A stretch of 64,000 bases of DNA from Pseudomonadota bacterium (GTDB taxonomy: Bacteria > Pseudomonadota > Gammaproteobacteria > Burkholderiales > Chitinibacteraceae). The DNA is taken from positions 62,001 through 126,000 of the forward strand of contig JAGTRM010000002.1 of assembly GCA_018261735.1 (NCBI GenBank). The letters are read 5' to 3'. Below are positions 42,851 to 53,317 of the stretch, one piece after another; position 1 is the stretch's first letter, and every line of letters begins with the position of its first letter. The position numbers and the translations under genes are program-made. The notes under the pieces were generated by a model. It had not been told where the DNA came from and ran no database searches. It saw nothing but the letters and a program-made list of their open reading frames with translations.

Positions 42851-44095
42851 ATGATCCCATTATTCAATCCCTTTCCCATCGTCTGTGCCGATCTGCGCCG
42901 CAACCGTTTGCTCGTGCTGGTGACCCTGTTGCTGGTCGCGCTCTCGGTCGCCGCCGGCATTGCCGTCATCTCGCAGGAACGTGCACTGCGCCAGGGCAGC
43001 GCGCGGGCCGCGGACGATTTCGATTTGCTCGTCGGCGCACCCGGCAGCCCCACGCAACTGGTGCTGACCGCGGTCTATCTGCGCCCGCAGGCCACGCCCT
43101 TGCTCGATGGCGACATTCTCGAAAAAGCCAGCAGCACGCGCGGCGTGAAGTACGCCGCACCGATTGCCTTCGGCGACAACTGGCAGGGCTATCCCATCAT
43201 CGGCACGATTGCCGATTTCGCCAACCGGGGCGGCAAACTCATGCCCACGGAAGGACGGGTATTCCGGCAACGCGGTGAGGCAGTAATCGGCGCTGCAGTG
43301 AAGCTGCCGCTGGGTGCCACGCTCAGCCCCCAGCACGGGCTGCATCATGATGATGACGACGATGATGGTGATCACCCCGATCATGCCCATGCAGCGATGC
43401 ATTACACCGTCGTTGGTCGCCTACCTCCACGCCACAATATCTGGGACAACGCAATTCTGGTGCCGGTCGAGGACGTGTGGGCGGTGCATGGCCTGCCTGA
43501 TGGGCATGGAATAAACGATGCACAGCGCATCGGCCCGCCCTGGAACGCGGCGCGCTTGCCGGGCGTGCCGGCGATTGTGATCAAGCCCGACTCGATCGCC
43601 GCCGCCTACGGCTTGCGCGGGCAGTTCCGCAACCCGCGCAGCATCGCCCTGTTCCCGGCCGAAGTGCTGAACGATCTCTATCTGACGCTGGGCAATGTGC
43701 GCGACCTGATGTCGGTGCTGGCCTTGACCACCCAGGTCCTGGTGGTCGCGGCCGTGCTGATGGCCTTGCTGGTCGGCTTCCTCGCGCGCCGCCGCCAATT
43801 CGCGGTGTTGCGGGCGATGGGCGCCAGCCGCCGCTATGTGTTCTGCGTGGTCTGGATCGAAGTGGCGCTGCTGATCGTGGGCGGGGCCGTGCTCGGCTTG
43901 TTGCTCGGATTCGGCGCCTCGATGCTGCTCTCGCACTGGCTGCAAGCGCAGACCGGTTTCGCGATGCCGGTCAGCCTCGGCGCCTCGGAAGGTTTCCTCG
44001 TCGGTGGACTTGTCCTCGCCGGCGGGCTGATCGGCATGCTGCCGGCCTGGTTGGCGTTCAGGCGTTCGATAGCGGAAGGATTGACGGTGGGCTGA
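42851..44095 (+). CDS. FtsX/MacB-type permease with His/Asp-rich loop
   Basis: This is a 414-residue protein. One N-terminal TM segment (LLVLVTLLLVALSVAAGIAVI) is followed by a 240-residue periplasmic region and three C-terminal TM segments, the MacB/LolE layout. Around residue 160 the loop reads HGLHHDDDDDDGDHPDHAH, a strong zinc-binding composition. Together with the CxxC protein and the alkaline phosphatase upstream this points to periplasmic zinc allocation. Confidence 0.88.
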   Translation: MIPLFNPFPIVCADLRRNRLLVLVTLLLVALSVAAGIAVISQERALRQGSARAADDFDLLVGAPGSPTQLVLTAVYLRPQATPLLDGDILEKASSTRGVKYAAPIAFGDNWQGYPIIGTIADFANRGGKLMPTEGRVFRQRGEAVIGAAVKLPLGATLSPQHGLHHDDDDDDGDHPDHAHAAMHYTVVGRLPPRHNIWDNAILVPVEDVWAVHGLPDGHGINDAQRIGPPWNAARLPGVPAIVIKPDSIAAAYGLRGQFRNPRSIALFPAEVLNDLYLTLGNVRDLMSVLALTTQVLVVAAVLMALLVGFLARRRQFAVLRAMGASRRYVFCVVWIEVALLIVGGAVLGLLLGFGASMLLSHWLQAQTGFAMPVSLGASEGFLVGGLVLAGGLIGMLPAWLAFRRSIAEGLTVG

Positions 44096-44290
44096 GCTGA
44101 AGGTCCGCATGGGTGAACAGGCCCCAAGCCGCCCAAAGACCTATTGTCGGATTTTGGAAAAAGCTTACAAGCTTGTCCTAAGCTTCGAATTGACAAGCCT
44201 CTTTGCGGTTTTGCTGAGTCAGCACGGGCATTCTCCTGGACCGTGCCCTTGGAAATGACACGGGTGGCGGGACATTATCGGGTGGCCAAC

Positions 44291-44410
44291 ATGAAGCGGA
44301 TTAACATGATATTGCTCGTGGCGCTGGTAGTGCTGGTCATCGTGTTTTGGCCGCAAGTCCGTAGTTTTTTTGAGGGATTATTCGAGGTCCTCCAACTGGT
44401 TTTCAGATGA
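44291..44410 (+). CDS. Possible 39-residue single-TM protein
   Basis: MKRINMILLVALVVLVIVFW is an ideal membrane helix followed by a short amphipathic tail (QVRSFFEGLFEVLQ). The ribosome binding site is weak (GGTGG). It is followed by a terminator at 44474, which supports a transcript. It could be a regulatory small membrane protein or a chance frame. The bases 44096-44290 show no other gene. Confidence 0.4.
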   Translation: MKRINMILLVALVVLVIVFWPQVRSFFEGLFEVLQLVFR

Positions 44411-44473
44411 AGTTCTCATTTGAACTGAACGGGTTGGTTTTGTTGAAACCGCCGCAGTAAGTGCACCAAGCTG

Positions 44474-44498
44474 ACCGCCCATGCTGGCGGTTTTCTTT
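44474..44498 (+). terminator. Rho-independent terminator
   Basis: ACCGCC-CATGCT-GGCGGT is followed by TTTCTTTT. It ends the rightward transcript from the ABC system and the small membrane ORF. Confidence 0.8.
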
Positions 44499-44591
44499 TG
44501 GTGCGGATGCCTGGACGTCGGGCAAGGCCGCAATTGTTCAGGAAGGGGACTACTGACGACGGCGACGAATTTTCCACCGGAAGCCAGAAAG

Positions 44592-44622
44592 CAAAAAGCC
44601 CAACCGGGAAGGCTGAGCTTTT
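44592..44622 (-). terminator. Terminator downstream of tRNA-fMet
   Basis: On the minus strand AGCTCAGCC and GGTTGGGCT pair over nine positions, allowing G-U pairs, and TTTTT follows. Confidence 0.7.
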
Positions 44623-44632
44623 TGTCTGGTAT

Positions 44633-44708
<76 letters not shown>

Positions 44709-44804
44709 ACAGAGAAAGAGATAATAGCGGGTGAATCGGGTTCGGTCAAGGTAAAGCTCGGAATAATGGCAATAATAAATGGCCAACCGGTCGAAAGGCG
44801 CAAA

Positions 44805-44837
44805 AAAGCCCTGCCTGGCGGGTGCCGGCAGGGCTTT
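44805..44837 (-). terminator. Terminator of the dpp operon
   Basis: AAAGCCCTGCC and GGCAGGGCTTT form an 11-bp stem. On the minus strand it is followed by a run of T. It lies 13 bases past the last dpp stop codon. Confidence 0.9.
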
Positions 44838-44849
44838 GGTCGCGCCAGT

Positions 44850-45830
44850 TCAGGGCGTGATTTCTTCGACGCGGTGGCAGGCAATCAGGCGGCCGTCGAG
44901 CGAGCGCAGTTCCGGCACCTTTTGTTTGCAATGGTCGTTGGCAAACGGGCAGCGGGTGTGGAAGGTGCAGCCGGACGGCGGGTTGAGTGGCGAAGGCAGT
45001 TCGCCGATCAATTTCACCTTTTCGCGCCGGTCCTCGGCGCGGATGGCCGGCGTGGCGGACATCAGAGCGCGCGTATACGGGTGCAGCGGACGGCTGTAGA
45101 TCCTGTCCTTGGGGCCGTATTCCACGGTCGAACCGAAGTACATCACCATCACGTCGTCGGCCACGTGCTCGACGACGGCGAGGTTGTGGCTGACAAACAC
45201 GTAGGCGGTGTTGAATTCTTGCTGCAGGTCCATGAACAGGTTGAGGATCTGCGCCTGGATCGAGACGTCGAGCGCGGAGGTCGGTTCGTCGGCGACCACG
45301 ATCTGCGGGTTCAGGATCATGGCGCGGGCAATCGCGATGCGCTGGCGTTGGCCGCCGGAGAACATGTGCGGGTAGCGGTGGTAATGCTCGGGGCGCAGGC
45401 CGACGGTGGTCATGATCGCGCGCACGCGCTCTTCGCGCTCCTTGGCATCGAGCGGCGTGTTGAGCAGCAATGGCTCGGCCAGCATGGTGCCGATCTGCTT
45501 GCGCGGGTTGAGCGAGGCATACGGGCTCTGGAACACCATCTGCACCTTCGGGCGCAGCGTTTTCAATGCTGCGGCGCCCGCCGTGGCGATGTCGATTCCG
45601 TCGATCGTGAGATGCCCGGCACTCGGCTCTTCAACCAGCGTGAGCTGGCGTGCCAGCGTCGACTTGCCGCAGCCGGATTCGCCGACCACGGCCAGCGTCT
45701 TGCCGCGGGCGAGCTCGAAGCTGACGTTGTTGAGCGCTTTCACGCTGAAATGCCCGCGCATGAAGCCGCGCGAAACGGAGTAATGCTTGGAGAGCTGACG
45801 CGCGGTCAGGATGGGGTTCTGGTCATTCAT
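44850..45830 (-). CDS. dppF: Dipeptide ABC transporter ATPase, DppF type
   Basis: This 326-residue protein has Walker [12 protein letters not shown]-loop [11 protein letters not shown] (typical of DppF/OppF), signature [12 protein letters not shown], Walker [12 protein letters not shown] and the His in FVSHNL. The C-terminal oligopeptide-type tail has [15 protein letters not shown]. It energises peptide uptake with the DppD subunit. Its ATG overlaps the dppD stop. Confidence 0.93.
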   Translation of the reverse strand: MNDQNPILTARQLSKHYSVSRGFMRGHFSVKALNNVSFELARGKTLAVVGESGCGKSTLARQLTLVEEPSAGHLTIDGIDIATAGAAALKTLRPKVQMVFQSPYASLNPRKQIGTMLAEPLLLNTPLDAKEREERVRAIMTTVGLRPEHYHRYPHMFSGGQRQRIAIARAMILNPQIVVADEPTSALDVSIQAQILNLFMDLQQEFNTAYVFVSHNLAVVEHVADDVMVMYFGSTVEYGPKDRIYSRPLHPYTRALMSATPAIRAEDRREKVKLIGELPSPLNPPSGCTFHTRCPFANDHCKQKVPELRSLDGRLIACHRVEEITP

Positions 45831-46807
45831 ACAATCGGTCTCCCGGCTTCATCGAGCGGGGTAAAGCAACGCACAAAGCTGCCATGGGTCTGGGTCAGCT
45901 TCGGGTGTTCGTTGCGGCATTTTTCATTGGCATACGGGCAGCGCGGCGACAGCAGGCAGCCGATCGGGCGGTCGTACTGGCCGGGCACCACGCCGGGCAG
46001 CGTGGCGAGCCGTTCCGCGCCCTTGCTGTGTTCCGGAATCGACGCCAGCAGTGCCTGGGTGTACGGATGGTGCGGGCGGTAGAAGATTTCCGGCACCGGG
46101 CTGGTTTCGACGATTTCGCCGGCATACATCACGGCCACGCGATGCGCGACCTCGGCGATCACGGCCAGATCGTGCGTGATCAGGATCAGCGCCATATCCT
46201 GGCTCTTTTGCAGCGAGACCAGCAGATCCATGATCTGCGCCTGCACGGTGACGTCGAGCGCGGTGGTCGGTTCGTCGGCAATCAGCAGCTTCGGATTGCA
46301 GGCGATGGCCATGGCGATCATCACGCGTTGGCTCATCCCGCCGGAAAGCTGGTGCGGGTAAGCCGATAGGCGCGACTTGGCGGCAGGGATTTCGACCAGT
46401 TCCAGTAGTTCCAGCGCGCGCTTCTGCGCTTCGGACTTGGACAGACCCATATGCAGACGCAATGTTTCCATCAGCTGGAAACCGACCGTATAGGCCGGGT
46501 TCAGGCTGGTCAGCGCGTCCTGGAAGATCATCGCCACGTCCTTGCCGACCAGGTGGCGCTTGGCGGCCGGGCTCATGGTCATCAGGTCCTGGCCATCGAA
46601 CACCAGTTGATCGGCCGTGACGCGGCCCGGGGCTTCGATCAGGCCCATCAGCGCGAGCATGGTCACGCTCTTGCCCGAGCCGGATTCGCCGACGATACCG
46701 ACGATTTCGCCGCGGTTGATCGAGAGATTCACGTCCTGCACGGCGCGGAACGGATTGTCCTGGCTGCCGAACTCGACGGAGAGGTTTTTGATTTCCAACA
46801 GACTCAT
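45827..46807 (-). CDS. dppD: Dipeptide ABC transporter ATPase, DppD type
   Basis: This 326-residue protein has Walker [14 protein letters not shown]-loop [16 protein letters not shown] (DppD/OppD style), signature [12 protein letters not shown] and Walker [13 protein letters not shown]. The C-terminal tail has [14 protein letters not shown]. It is the partner of DppF, which overlaps its end by four bases. Seven bases separate it from dppC. Confidence 0.93.
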   Translation of the reverse strand: MSLLEIKNLSVEFGSQDNPFRAVQDVNLSINRGEIVGIVGESGSGKSVTMLALMGLIEAPGRVTADQLVFDGQDLMTMSPAAKRHLVGKDVAMIFQDALTSLNPAYTVGFQLMETLRLHMGLSKSEAQKRALELLELVEIPAAKSRLSAYPHQLSGGMSQRVMIAMAIACNPKLLIADEPTTALDVTVQAQIMDLLVSLQKSQDMALILITHDLAVIAEVAHRVAVMYAGEIVETSPVPEIFYRPHHPYTQALLASIPEHSKGAERLATLPGVVPGQYDRPIGCLLSPRCPYANEKCRNEHPKLTQTHGSFVRCFTPLDEAGRPIV

Positions 46808-46814
46808 TCTTGCC

Positions 46815-47747
46815 TCACGCGAGTTTTTTCAGTTTCGGGTCCAGCGCATCGCGCAGACCGTCGCCCATCAGGTTGAGCGCCACCACATTGAACAGGATCG
46901 TGATGCCGGGCATGGTCACTACCCACCAGGCGCTCTCGATGTAATCGCGCGCCGAGGCGAGCATGGTGCCCCATTCCGGCAGCGGCGGTTGCGCGCCGAG
47001 GCCAAGAAAGCCCAGCGCGGCGGCATCGAGAATCGCCGAGGAAAAGCCCAGCGTGGCCTGCACGATCACCGGCGCCATGCAGTTGGGCAGCACGGTGTTG
47101 AACATCAGCCGCAGCTTGCCTGCGCCGGCCAGGCGCGCAGCGATCACGTAGTCGCGTCCCAGTTCGGACATGGCCGACGCGCGTGTCAGGCGCACATACG
47201 ACGGCAGGCTGACCACGGCGATGGCGATCATGGTATTGGTCAGCCCCGGGCCGAGTACGGCGACGATGGCCACGGCCAGCAGCAGCGAGGGCAGCGCCAT
47301 CATGATGTCCATCGCGCGCATGATCGCGGTGCCGACGGCCTTCGGATAGAACGCCGAGACCAGGCCGAGCACGATGCCGGGTAGCAGCGACAACACCACC
47401 GAGACGAGACCAATGGTCATCGATACGCGCGCGCCGTGCATCAGGCGCGACAGGATGTCGCGGCCCAGCTCGTCGGTGCCGAGCAGGAAGCTCCACTGTC
47501 CCTGGGCGGTCCAGGCCGGCGAGAGCAAAAGGATATCGCGGTGCTGCTCGATCGGGTCATGCGGCGCGAGCCAGGGGGCGAACAGCGCCGCGATGACCAT
47601 GAAGGCCATGAAAACCAGCGCAGCGGATGCGCCGCGATTGGCGCGGAAGCTGGCCCAGAATTCGGCCAGCGGTGAAGGATAGCTATAACTTGCTGCGGCC
47701 ATTTCGGGCGCGACAGCAGTGTTTGCGGATTGCACGGGAGTTGTCAT
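46815..47747 (-). CDS. dppC: Dipeptide ABC transporter permease, DppC type
   Basis: This is a 310-residue protein with six predicted membrane segments. The N-terminal [29 protein letters not shown] is the OppC-N region. [15 protein letters not shown] is the OppC/DppC signature. The EAA-type loop [21 protein letters not shown] contacts the ATPases. It lies between dppB and dppD with gaps of three and seven bases. Confidence 0.93.
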   Translation of the reverse strand: MTTPVQSANTAVAPEMAAASYSYPSPLAEFWASFRANRGASAALVFMAFMVIAALFAPWLAPHDPIEQHRDILLLSPAWTAQGQWSFLLGTDELGRDILSRLMHGARVSMTIGLVSVVLSLLPGIVLGLVSAFYPKAVGTAIMRAMDIMMALPSLLLAVAIVAVLGPGLTNTMIAIAVVSLPSYVRLTRASAMSELGRDYVIAARLAGAGKLRLMFNTVLPNCMAPVIVQATLGFSSAILDAAALGFLGLGAQPPLPEWGTMLASARDYIESAWWVVTMPGITILFNVVALNLMGDGLRDALDPKLKKLA

Positions 47748-47750
47748 GCC

Positions 47751-48761
47751 TTACCTCGCGTGACGGATACGGGGGTTGATGACACCGTAAAGGATGTCGA
47801 CCAACAGATTGACGAGAATGATCAGGGTGGCGACCAGCAGGATACCGCCCTGTACCACCGGATAATCGCGGCGGCTGATCGAATCGATCAGCCACTTGCC
47901 GATGCCCGGCCAGGAGAAGATGGTTTCGGTCAGCACCGCGCCGGCGAGCAAGGTGCCGACCTGCAGCCCGATCACGGTGACGACGGGCACCAGTGCGTTG
48001 CGCAAGGCATGCACGACGACGACGCGCACCGGCGACAGGCCCTTGGCGCGCGCGGTGCGGATGTAGTCTTCGCGCAGCACTTCGAGCATCGACGAGCGCG
48101 TCATGCGCGCGATCACCGCCATCGGAATCGTGCCGAGTACGATCGCGGGCAGGATCAGGTGCGACAGCGCCGAAGCAAAAGCGCCCTCCTCGCCGGAGAG
48201 CAGCGTATCGATCAGCATGAAGCCGGTCACCGCCGGAATATCGAATTCCAGATCGATGCGGCCGGAAACCGGCGTCCAGCCCAGATGGACCGAGAACAGC
48301 ATGATCAGCACCAGGCCCCACCAGAAAATCGGCATCGAATAACCGGTCAGCGCGCTACCCATGACCACATGGTCGACGGCGGTGCCGCGACGGTTGGCGG
48401 CGACGATGCCGGCAGCCAGCCCGGTGACCGCAGCGAACAGCATCGCGCAGATCGAGAGCTCGACGGTTGCCGGGAACAGCTTCAGGAATTCGGCCATCAC
48501 CGGTTCGTGCGTCACGAGCGATTCGCCCAGATTGCCGCTGACCAGTTTTTGCAGGTAGTGCAGGTATTGCATATACAGCGGCTGGTCGAGGCCGAGGCGT
48601 TGCATGGCCTGACGATAGAATTCCGGATCAAGGCGGCGCTCGCCGACCATCACCAGCACCGGATCACCCGGAATCATGTGAATCAGCGCGAAAGCCAGCA
48701 CGGTGATGCCGAGGAAAGTCGGAATCACAACGGCAATGCGGCGCAAGATGAAATTGAACAT
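47751..48761 (-). CDS. dppB: Dipeptide ABC transporter permease, DppB type
   Basis: This 336-residue protein has the family start FNFILRRIAVVIPTFLGITVLAFALIHMIPGDPV in outline. Other typical segments are MARMTRSSMLEVLREDYIRTARAKG and TETIFSWPGIGKWL. It forms the inner-membrane channel with DppC. The intercistronic hairpin at 48790-48827 separates it from the binding-protein gene. Confidence 0.94.
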   Translation of the reverse strand: MFNFILRRIAVVIPTFLGITVLAFALIHMIPGDPVLVMVGERRLDPEFYRQAMQRLGLDQPLYMQYLHYLQKLVSGNLGESLVTHEPVMAEFLKLFPATVELSICAMLFAAVTGLAAGIVAANRRGTAVDHVVMGSALTGYSMPIFWWGLVLIMLFSVHLGWTPVSGRIDLEFDIPAVTGFMLIDTLLSGEEGAFASALSHLILPAIVLGTIPMAVIARMTRSSMLEVLREDYIRTARAKGLSPVRVVVVHALRNALVPVVTVIGLQVGTLLAGAVLTETIFSWPGIGKWLIDSISRRDYPVVQGGILLVATLIILVNLLVDILYGVINPRIRHAR

Positions 48762-48789
48762 GCTTTAGGGCCTGTCAGAAAAGAGGACT

Positions 48790-48827
48790 CCCGCGCCTGC
48801 CGGCGGGGAGTCCGGGGCAGACGCGGG
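48790..48827 (-). other. Intercistronic hairpin after the first binding-protein gene
   Basis: CCCGCGCCTGCC and GGCAGACGCGGG pair over 12 bases with one mismatch. No T-run follows, so it more likely protects the upstream mRNA from 3' decay than terminates it. Confidence 0.7.
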
Positions 48828-48834
48828 GTCTGGG

Positions 48835-50421
48835 TTACTTCAAATCAACGGTATAGAAATTGTTGGTCATGAACGGACTTTGCACAAAACCGCTCACGTT
48901 CTTGCGTTGTGCCACGAAAGCGATCATGTGCACGGTCGGGATCCACGGCACTTCGTCATAGACGATCTGCTGGGCCTTTTCGTACAGCTTGGTGCGTTTC
49001 TTCTGGTCGGTTTCCAGGCGGGCATCGGCCAGTACCTTGTCGAAGTCCTTGTTGCACCAGCGCGAACGGTTGCCACCGCTCTTGTAGGCATCGCAGGACA
49101 GGTTCGGCGTGAAGAAGTTGTCCGGATCGCCATTGTCGCCGGCCCAGCCCAGGATCGTGATGTCGTGTTCGCCCTTGCCGGAACGCTTGAGCAACTCGCC
49201 CCATTCCATCTGTTGCACACTGACCTTCACACCGATCTTGGCCCAGTCGGCCTGCAGCATCTCGGCCGCGCGCTTGCTGTCGAACAGGCCGCCAACACGC
49301 GCCCAGATCTTGATTTCGGAGCCGTCATAACCGGATTCCTTGACCAGCTTTTTGGCTTTTTCCAGATCGGCCGAACGCTCCTTTAGCTTCTCGGTTGTGC
49401 TGCTCCACATCGTCGGGGGCAATACCGTCACGGCCGGCTTGGCGTTGCCACCGAAAATCGATTTGATGAAACCCTGTTTGTCGAAGGAGTAAGCCAGCGC
49501 CTGGCGGAACTTCTTGTCCTTGAGGAAAGGCTTTTCCACGTTCGGCGCGATATAGCCGGTGTAGAGCGTGGCCAGGCTGCCGACGGTGATGTTCTTGTCC
49601 GCCTTCAGCGCTTCAACCTGGTCGGGCTTCGGATACAGCGCGATCTGGCATTCGCCGGCTTTCACGCGTTGCTGGCGCACATTCGGATCGGGTGTGATCG
49701 CAAAGACCAGGCTGTCGACCTTGGCCTTGCCGCGCCAGTATTCGGCGTTGGCCGAATAGCGCACCATGGCATCTTTCTGGTAGCTCTTGAGCACGAACGG
49801 GCCGGTACCGACCGGTTTCAGGTTCAGATCCTGCTGCTTGCCGGCCTTGTCGAGCTGGGCGGCGTATTCGGCCGACATGATCGAGGCAAAACCCATGGCC
49901 AGGTCGGCGAGGAACGGCGCTTCCTGGCGGGTCAGGGTGATCTTGACAGTGTAGTCGTCGACCTTTTCCACCGACTTCACCAGATCCGGGAATTCCATGC
50001 CAGTGGCATAGGGGAAGCCGTTGGCGGCCTGCTTGTACCACGGATGGTTCTTGTCGATCATGCGCAGGAACGAGAACACCACGTCGTCGGCATTGAAATT
50101 ACGGCTCGGCTTGAAGTATTCGGTGGTGTGGAACTTCACACCCTTGCGCAGGTTGAAGGTGTAGGTCAGGCCATCCTTGGAGATGGTCCATTTTTCGGCC
50201 AGCCCCGGTTCGACGCTGGTCGCGCCGCGCTTGAATTCAACCAAACGCTCGTACAGGGTTTCGCCGGCGGCATCCTGGGTCACGGCCGAATCGTACTGGG
50301 CGATATCAAAGCCTTCCGGAGAGGCTTCGGTACACACGGAAAGGGTTTTGGCGGCCCAGACTGGCGTAGCAGCGAGCAGGCCGGCGCCGATCGCTGCAGC
50401 CCATTGGCGCTTTTTCATCAT
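48835..50421 (-). CDS. dppA: Dipeptide-binding protein, DppA type (copy adjacent to dppB)
   Basis: This 528-residue periplasmic binding protein (SBP_bac_5) has a Sec signal peptide (KRQWAAAIGAGLLAATPVWA). SLSVCTEASPEGFD-like start, EKWTISKDGLTYTFNLRKGVKFHTT, DNGDPDNFFTPNLSC and the trailing peptide-cleft residues fit DppA. AGGAAA precedes the start. It is about 45 percent alike by eye to the second binding protein upstream, a tandem duplication with diverged specificity. Confidence 0.93.
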   Translation of the reverse strand: MMKKRQWAAAIGAGLLAATPVWAAKTLSVCTEASPEGFDIAQYDSAVTQDAAGETLYERLVEFKRGATSVEPGLAEKWTISKDGLTYTFNLRKGVKFHTTEYFKPSRNFNADDVVFSFLRMIDKNHPWYKQAANGFPYATGMEFPDLVKSVEKVDDYTVKITLTRQEAPFLADLAMGFASIMSAEYAAQLDKAGKQQDLNLKPVGTGPFVLKSYQKDAMVRYSANAEYWRGKAKVDSLVFAITPDPNVRQQRVKAGECQIALYPKPDQVEALKADKNITVGSLATLYTGYIAPNVEKPFLKDKKFRQALAYSFDKQGFIKSIFGGNAKPAVTVLPPTMWSSTTEKLKERSADLEKAKKLVKESGYDGSEIKIWARVGGLFDSKRAAEMLQADWAKIGVKVSVQQMEWGELLKRSGKGEHDITILGWAGDNGDPDNFFTPNLSCDAYKSGGNRSRWCNKDFDKVLADARLETDQKKRTKLYEKAQQIVYDEVPWIPTVHMIAFVAQRKNVSGFVQSPFMTNNFYTVDLK

Positions 50422-50451
50422 GACAGTTTCCTGGTTTAGAAAATGAACAGA

Positions 50452-50482
50452 AAACCCGGGCTGAGACGGTCAACCCGGGTTT
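50452..50482 (-). terminator. Intercistronic hairpin with T-run between the two binding-protein genes
   Basis: AAACCCGGG and CCCGGGTTT form a 9-bp stem. On the minus strand it is followed by TTTTC. Probable partial terminator that keeps the first binding protein more abundant than downstream subunits. Confidence 0.7.
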
Positions 50483-50491
50483 GAAGGATGT

Positions 50492-52093
50492 TTACTTGAT
50501 GCTCACACCGTAGAACGAGTACAGGCCGAACGGGCTGACCTTGAAGCCTTGCACTTCCTTGCGCATCGGCACGTTGGTGGTGGAGTGGGCGATGGTCGTC
50601 CACGGCACTTCGCGCTTGAACACAACCTGGGCCTTTTCATACAGGCGGGTGCGTTCCTGCTGGTTGGTCAGGGTACGGGCCTTGACGATCAGGTCGTCGA
50701 ATTCCTTGTTGCACCACTGGGCGTAGTTGTTGCCACCGCCCACGGCGGAGCAGCCGAGGTTCACGCCGAGCCAGTTGTCGGGATCGCCATTGTCGCCGGT
50801 CCAGCCGACCAGCACGCTGTCAGGTTCGCCGGCCTTGGCGCGCTTCAGGTATTCGCCCCATTCGTAGGTGGTGATCTTGGCCTTGACGCCGATCTTGGCC
50901 CAGTCGGCCTGGATCAGTTCGGCCATCAGCTTGGCGTTCGGGTTGTACGGACGTTGTACCGGCATCGCCCACAGGGTGATCTCGAAGCCATTGGCATGAC
51001 CGGCCTTCTTCAACAGTTCCTTGGCTTTTTCCGGGTTGAAACCGGCATCTTTCAGGGTCTTGTTGTACGACCACTGGGTCGGCGGCATTGGGTTGGTCGC
51101 CGCTTGGCCGGCACCCTGGTAGACCGCATCGATAATGGCCTTCTTGTTGATCGCCAGATCCAGCGCCTGGCGCACTTCGAGCTGGTCCATCGGCTTGTGC
51201 TTGACGTTGTAGGCGAGGTAGCCGAGGTTGAAACCGGCTTGCGACATCACGGCCAGTTTCGGATCGGCCTTCATGCCGGCGATATCGGCAGGGCGCGGAA
51301 ACGGCATCAGGTGGCATTCGCCTTTTTGCAGCTTCTGCGTGCGCACCGAGGCATCGGTGGTGATGGCGAAGATCAGCTTGTCGAGCAGGACGTCGCCCTT
51401 CTTCCAGTATTCCTTGTTGCCGTCGTAACGGATCGAGGCGTCTTTCTGGTAGCTCTTGAAAATGAACGGGCCGGTGCCGATCGGTTGGGTGTTGAGCTGG
51501 TTGGCCTTGCCTTCCTTCAGCAGCTTGTCGGCATATTCGGCCGAGTGGATCGAGGCAAACGACATCGCCAGGTTTTGCACGAAGGCGGCATCAACCTTTT
51601 TCAGTTTGAAGACAACGGTCGAATCATCCTTCTTTTCAATGGACGCGATGTTGGTGTCCATTTCCATATCGGAGGCGTACGGGAACTCGGTCGGCGCGGC
51701 CTTGTTGAACGGCAGATCCTTGTTGATGAAGCGCTGGAAGGTGAAGACCACGTCATCCGCATTGAACGTGCGGGTGGGCTTGAAGTATTCGGTGGTGTGG
51801 AACTTGACGCCCTTGCGCAGGAAGAAGGTCCAGGTCAGGTTGTCGGTGCTGGTTTCCCACTTTTCGGCCAGGCCGGGGCGAACCTGGGTCGAGCCGCGCT
51901 CGAATTCGACCAGGCGGTTGAAGACGGTTTCTGCGGAGGCATCGAAATCGGTGCCGGCGGTATAGCGCGCCGGGTCAAAACCGGCCGGGCTGCCTTCCGA
52001 GCAATAGATCAATGTCTTGCTGGCGGCAAGCGCCGGTACAGCCGTTACGGCACAAGCAACGGCTACTGCGAAGAAGCGCTTTTTTAATTGCAT
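50492..52093 (-). CDS. Dipeptide-binding protein, second DppA-type copy, operon leader
   Basis: This 533-residue protein starts at the ATG at 52093 with GGGGAA upstream; a longer in-frame start lacks this. Signal peptide KKRFFAVAVACAVTAVPALAA, mature start TLIYCSEGSPAGFDP, then GDNGDPDNWLGVNLGCSA. It is the first gene of the dpp operon and shares the domain plan of the next gene. Two paralogous binding proteins feeding one permease widen the peptide range. Confidence 0.92.
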   Translation of the reverse strand: MQLKKRFFAVAVACAVTAVPALAASKTLIYCSEGSPAGFDPARYTAGTDFDASAETVFNRLVEFERGSTQVRPGLAEKWETSTDNLTWTFFLRKGVKFHTTEYFKPTRTFNADDVVFTFQRFINKDLPFNKAAPTEFPYASDMEMDTNIASIEKKDDSTVVFKLKKVDAAFVQNLAMSFASIHSAEYADKLLKEGKANQLNTQPIGTGPFIFKSYQKDASIRYDGNKEYWKKGDVLLDKLIFAITTDASVRTQKLQKGECHLMPFPRPADIAGMKADPKLAVMSQAGFNLGYLAYNVKHKPMDQLEVRQALDLAINKKAIIDAVYQGAGQAATNPMPPTQWSYNKTLKDAGFNPEKAKELLKKAGHANGFEITLWAMPVQRPYNPNAKLMAELIQADWAKIGVKAKITTYEWGEYLKRAKAGEPDSVLVGWTGDNGDPDNWLGVNLGCSAVGGGNNYAQWCNKEFDDLIVKARTLTNQQERTRLYEKAQVVFKREVPWTTIAHSTTNVPMRKEVQGFKVSPFGLYSFYGVSIK

Positions 52094-52288
52094 GCTTGAT
52101 TCCCCAATTTTTGTATGTAGATGTGCTGGCACCGGTAACGGTGACAGGCTTGGGGTGCATGCTAGGCGGCTTGCCGGGGACTTGTTATCGGGTATATCCC
52201 TTATCGGCCATTAAAATCCTTAATACCGGTCAATGAGCAGTTGGTGCCTTTGTCCGCCGGTACAGATTTGCAAATGCTGAACGGCGGT

Positions 52289-53113
52289 TCAGACGGTCCA
52301 GTCGACCCAGCCGCGCCAGGCGGTCAGCAGCACGATCACGCCAAAGGCGATGCGGTACCAGGCAAAAGCGATGAAAGTGTGGCTGGAAATGAATTTCAGT
52401 AGCGCGCGTACGGCAAAGAAGGCGCTGACCATCGAGGCCAGAAAGCCGACGGCAAAAATACCGATATCCTGCGTTTCCAGCGCGTGGCGCATTTTCCACA
52501 GACTGTAGAGCGAGGCGGCGGAAAGCGTCGGGATGGCGAGGAAAAAGGAAAACTCGGTGGCTGCCTTGCGCGACAGACCAAGAAACAGCCCGCCGATGAT
52601 TGTGGCGCCAGAGCGCGAGGTGCCGGGAATCAGCGCGAAGCATTGGCACAGGCCGACCTTGATCGCATCCAGCAGGGAAAGGTCGTCCACGGTTTCCACT
52701 GTCACGGTGTGTTGGCGTTTTTCTGCCCAGAGAATCACCAGGCCGCCGACGATAAAGGCCAGCGCGACCGGCACCGGCTTGAACAGGGCAGCCTTGATCA
52801 TGTTGTTGAACAGGAAGCCCATGGCCGCAGCCGGGATAAATGCGGCGGCGACGTTGATCAGCAGGTTGCGTTCGCGCCCGGCGCGACCGGCACCGGCCAG
52901 TGTCTGGCCGATCTTGGCGCGGTATTCCCAGACCACGGCCAGCATCGCGCCGAACTGGATGAAAATCTCGAAAACGTCGCGTTTTTCCTTGTCGAGGAAA
53001 TTGAGCAGATCGCCGGTCAGGATCAGGTGGCCGGTGCTGGAGATCGGCAAGAACTCGGTCAGGCCTTCCACGATGCCCATGATGAGCGATTTGAACAGCA
53101 GGATCATATCCAT
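52289..53113 (-). CDS. uppP: Undecaprenyl-diphosphatase
   Basis: This 274-residue membrane enzyme (BacA family) has the signature [19 protein letters not shown] near the start and the second motif [14 protein letters not shown]. It dephosphorylates undecaprenyl diphosphate to recycle the lipid carrier for peptidoglycan and LPS. The ATG at 53113 gives [13 protein letters not shown], matching family N-termini. The next gene on this strand ends 236 bases upstream. Confidence 0.96.
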   Translation of the reverse strand: MDMILLFKSLIMGIVEGLTEFLPISSTGHLILTGDLLNFLDKEKRDVFEIFIQFGAMLAVVWEYRAKIGQTLAGAGRAGRERNLLINVAAAFIPAAAMGFLFNNMIKAALFKPVPVALAFIVGGLVILWAEKRQHTVTVETVDDLSLLDAIKVGLCQCFALIPGTSRSGATIIGGLFLGLSRKAATEFSFFLAIPTLSAASLYSLWKMRHALETQDIGIFAVGFLASMVSAFFAVRALLKFISSHTFIAFAWYRIAFGVIVLLTAWRGWVDWTV

Positions 53114-53317
53114 GGAGGTGTGCCGATGCGCGGGAAAGGAGGCCGGATTATAGCCGGCGGGCCACGGCGCGTCATGCGCGCCGGGAATGCGGGAAAATTC
53201 ACGGGCAGGGGAACTTTTGAGTGCATGGGTAACTCTTATCGGGCGTATGCAGCAGGATGCCCCCCTCATTCTGTTGCTGCTGGACGCAAGACATCTTGCT
53301 CTGCTCCTCCCTGTTTG

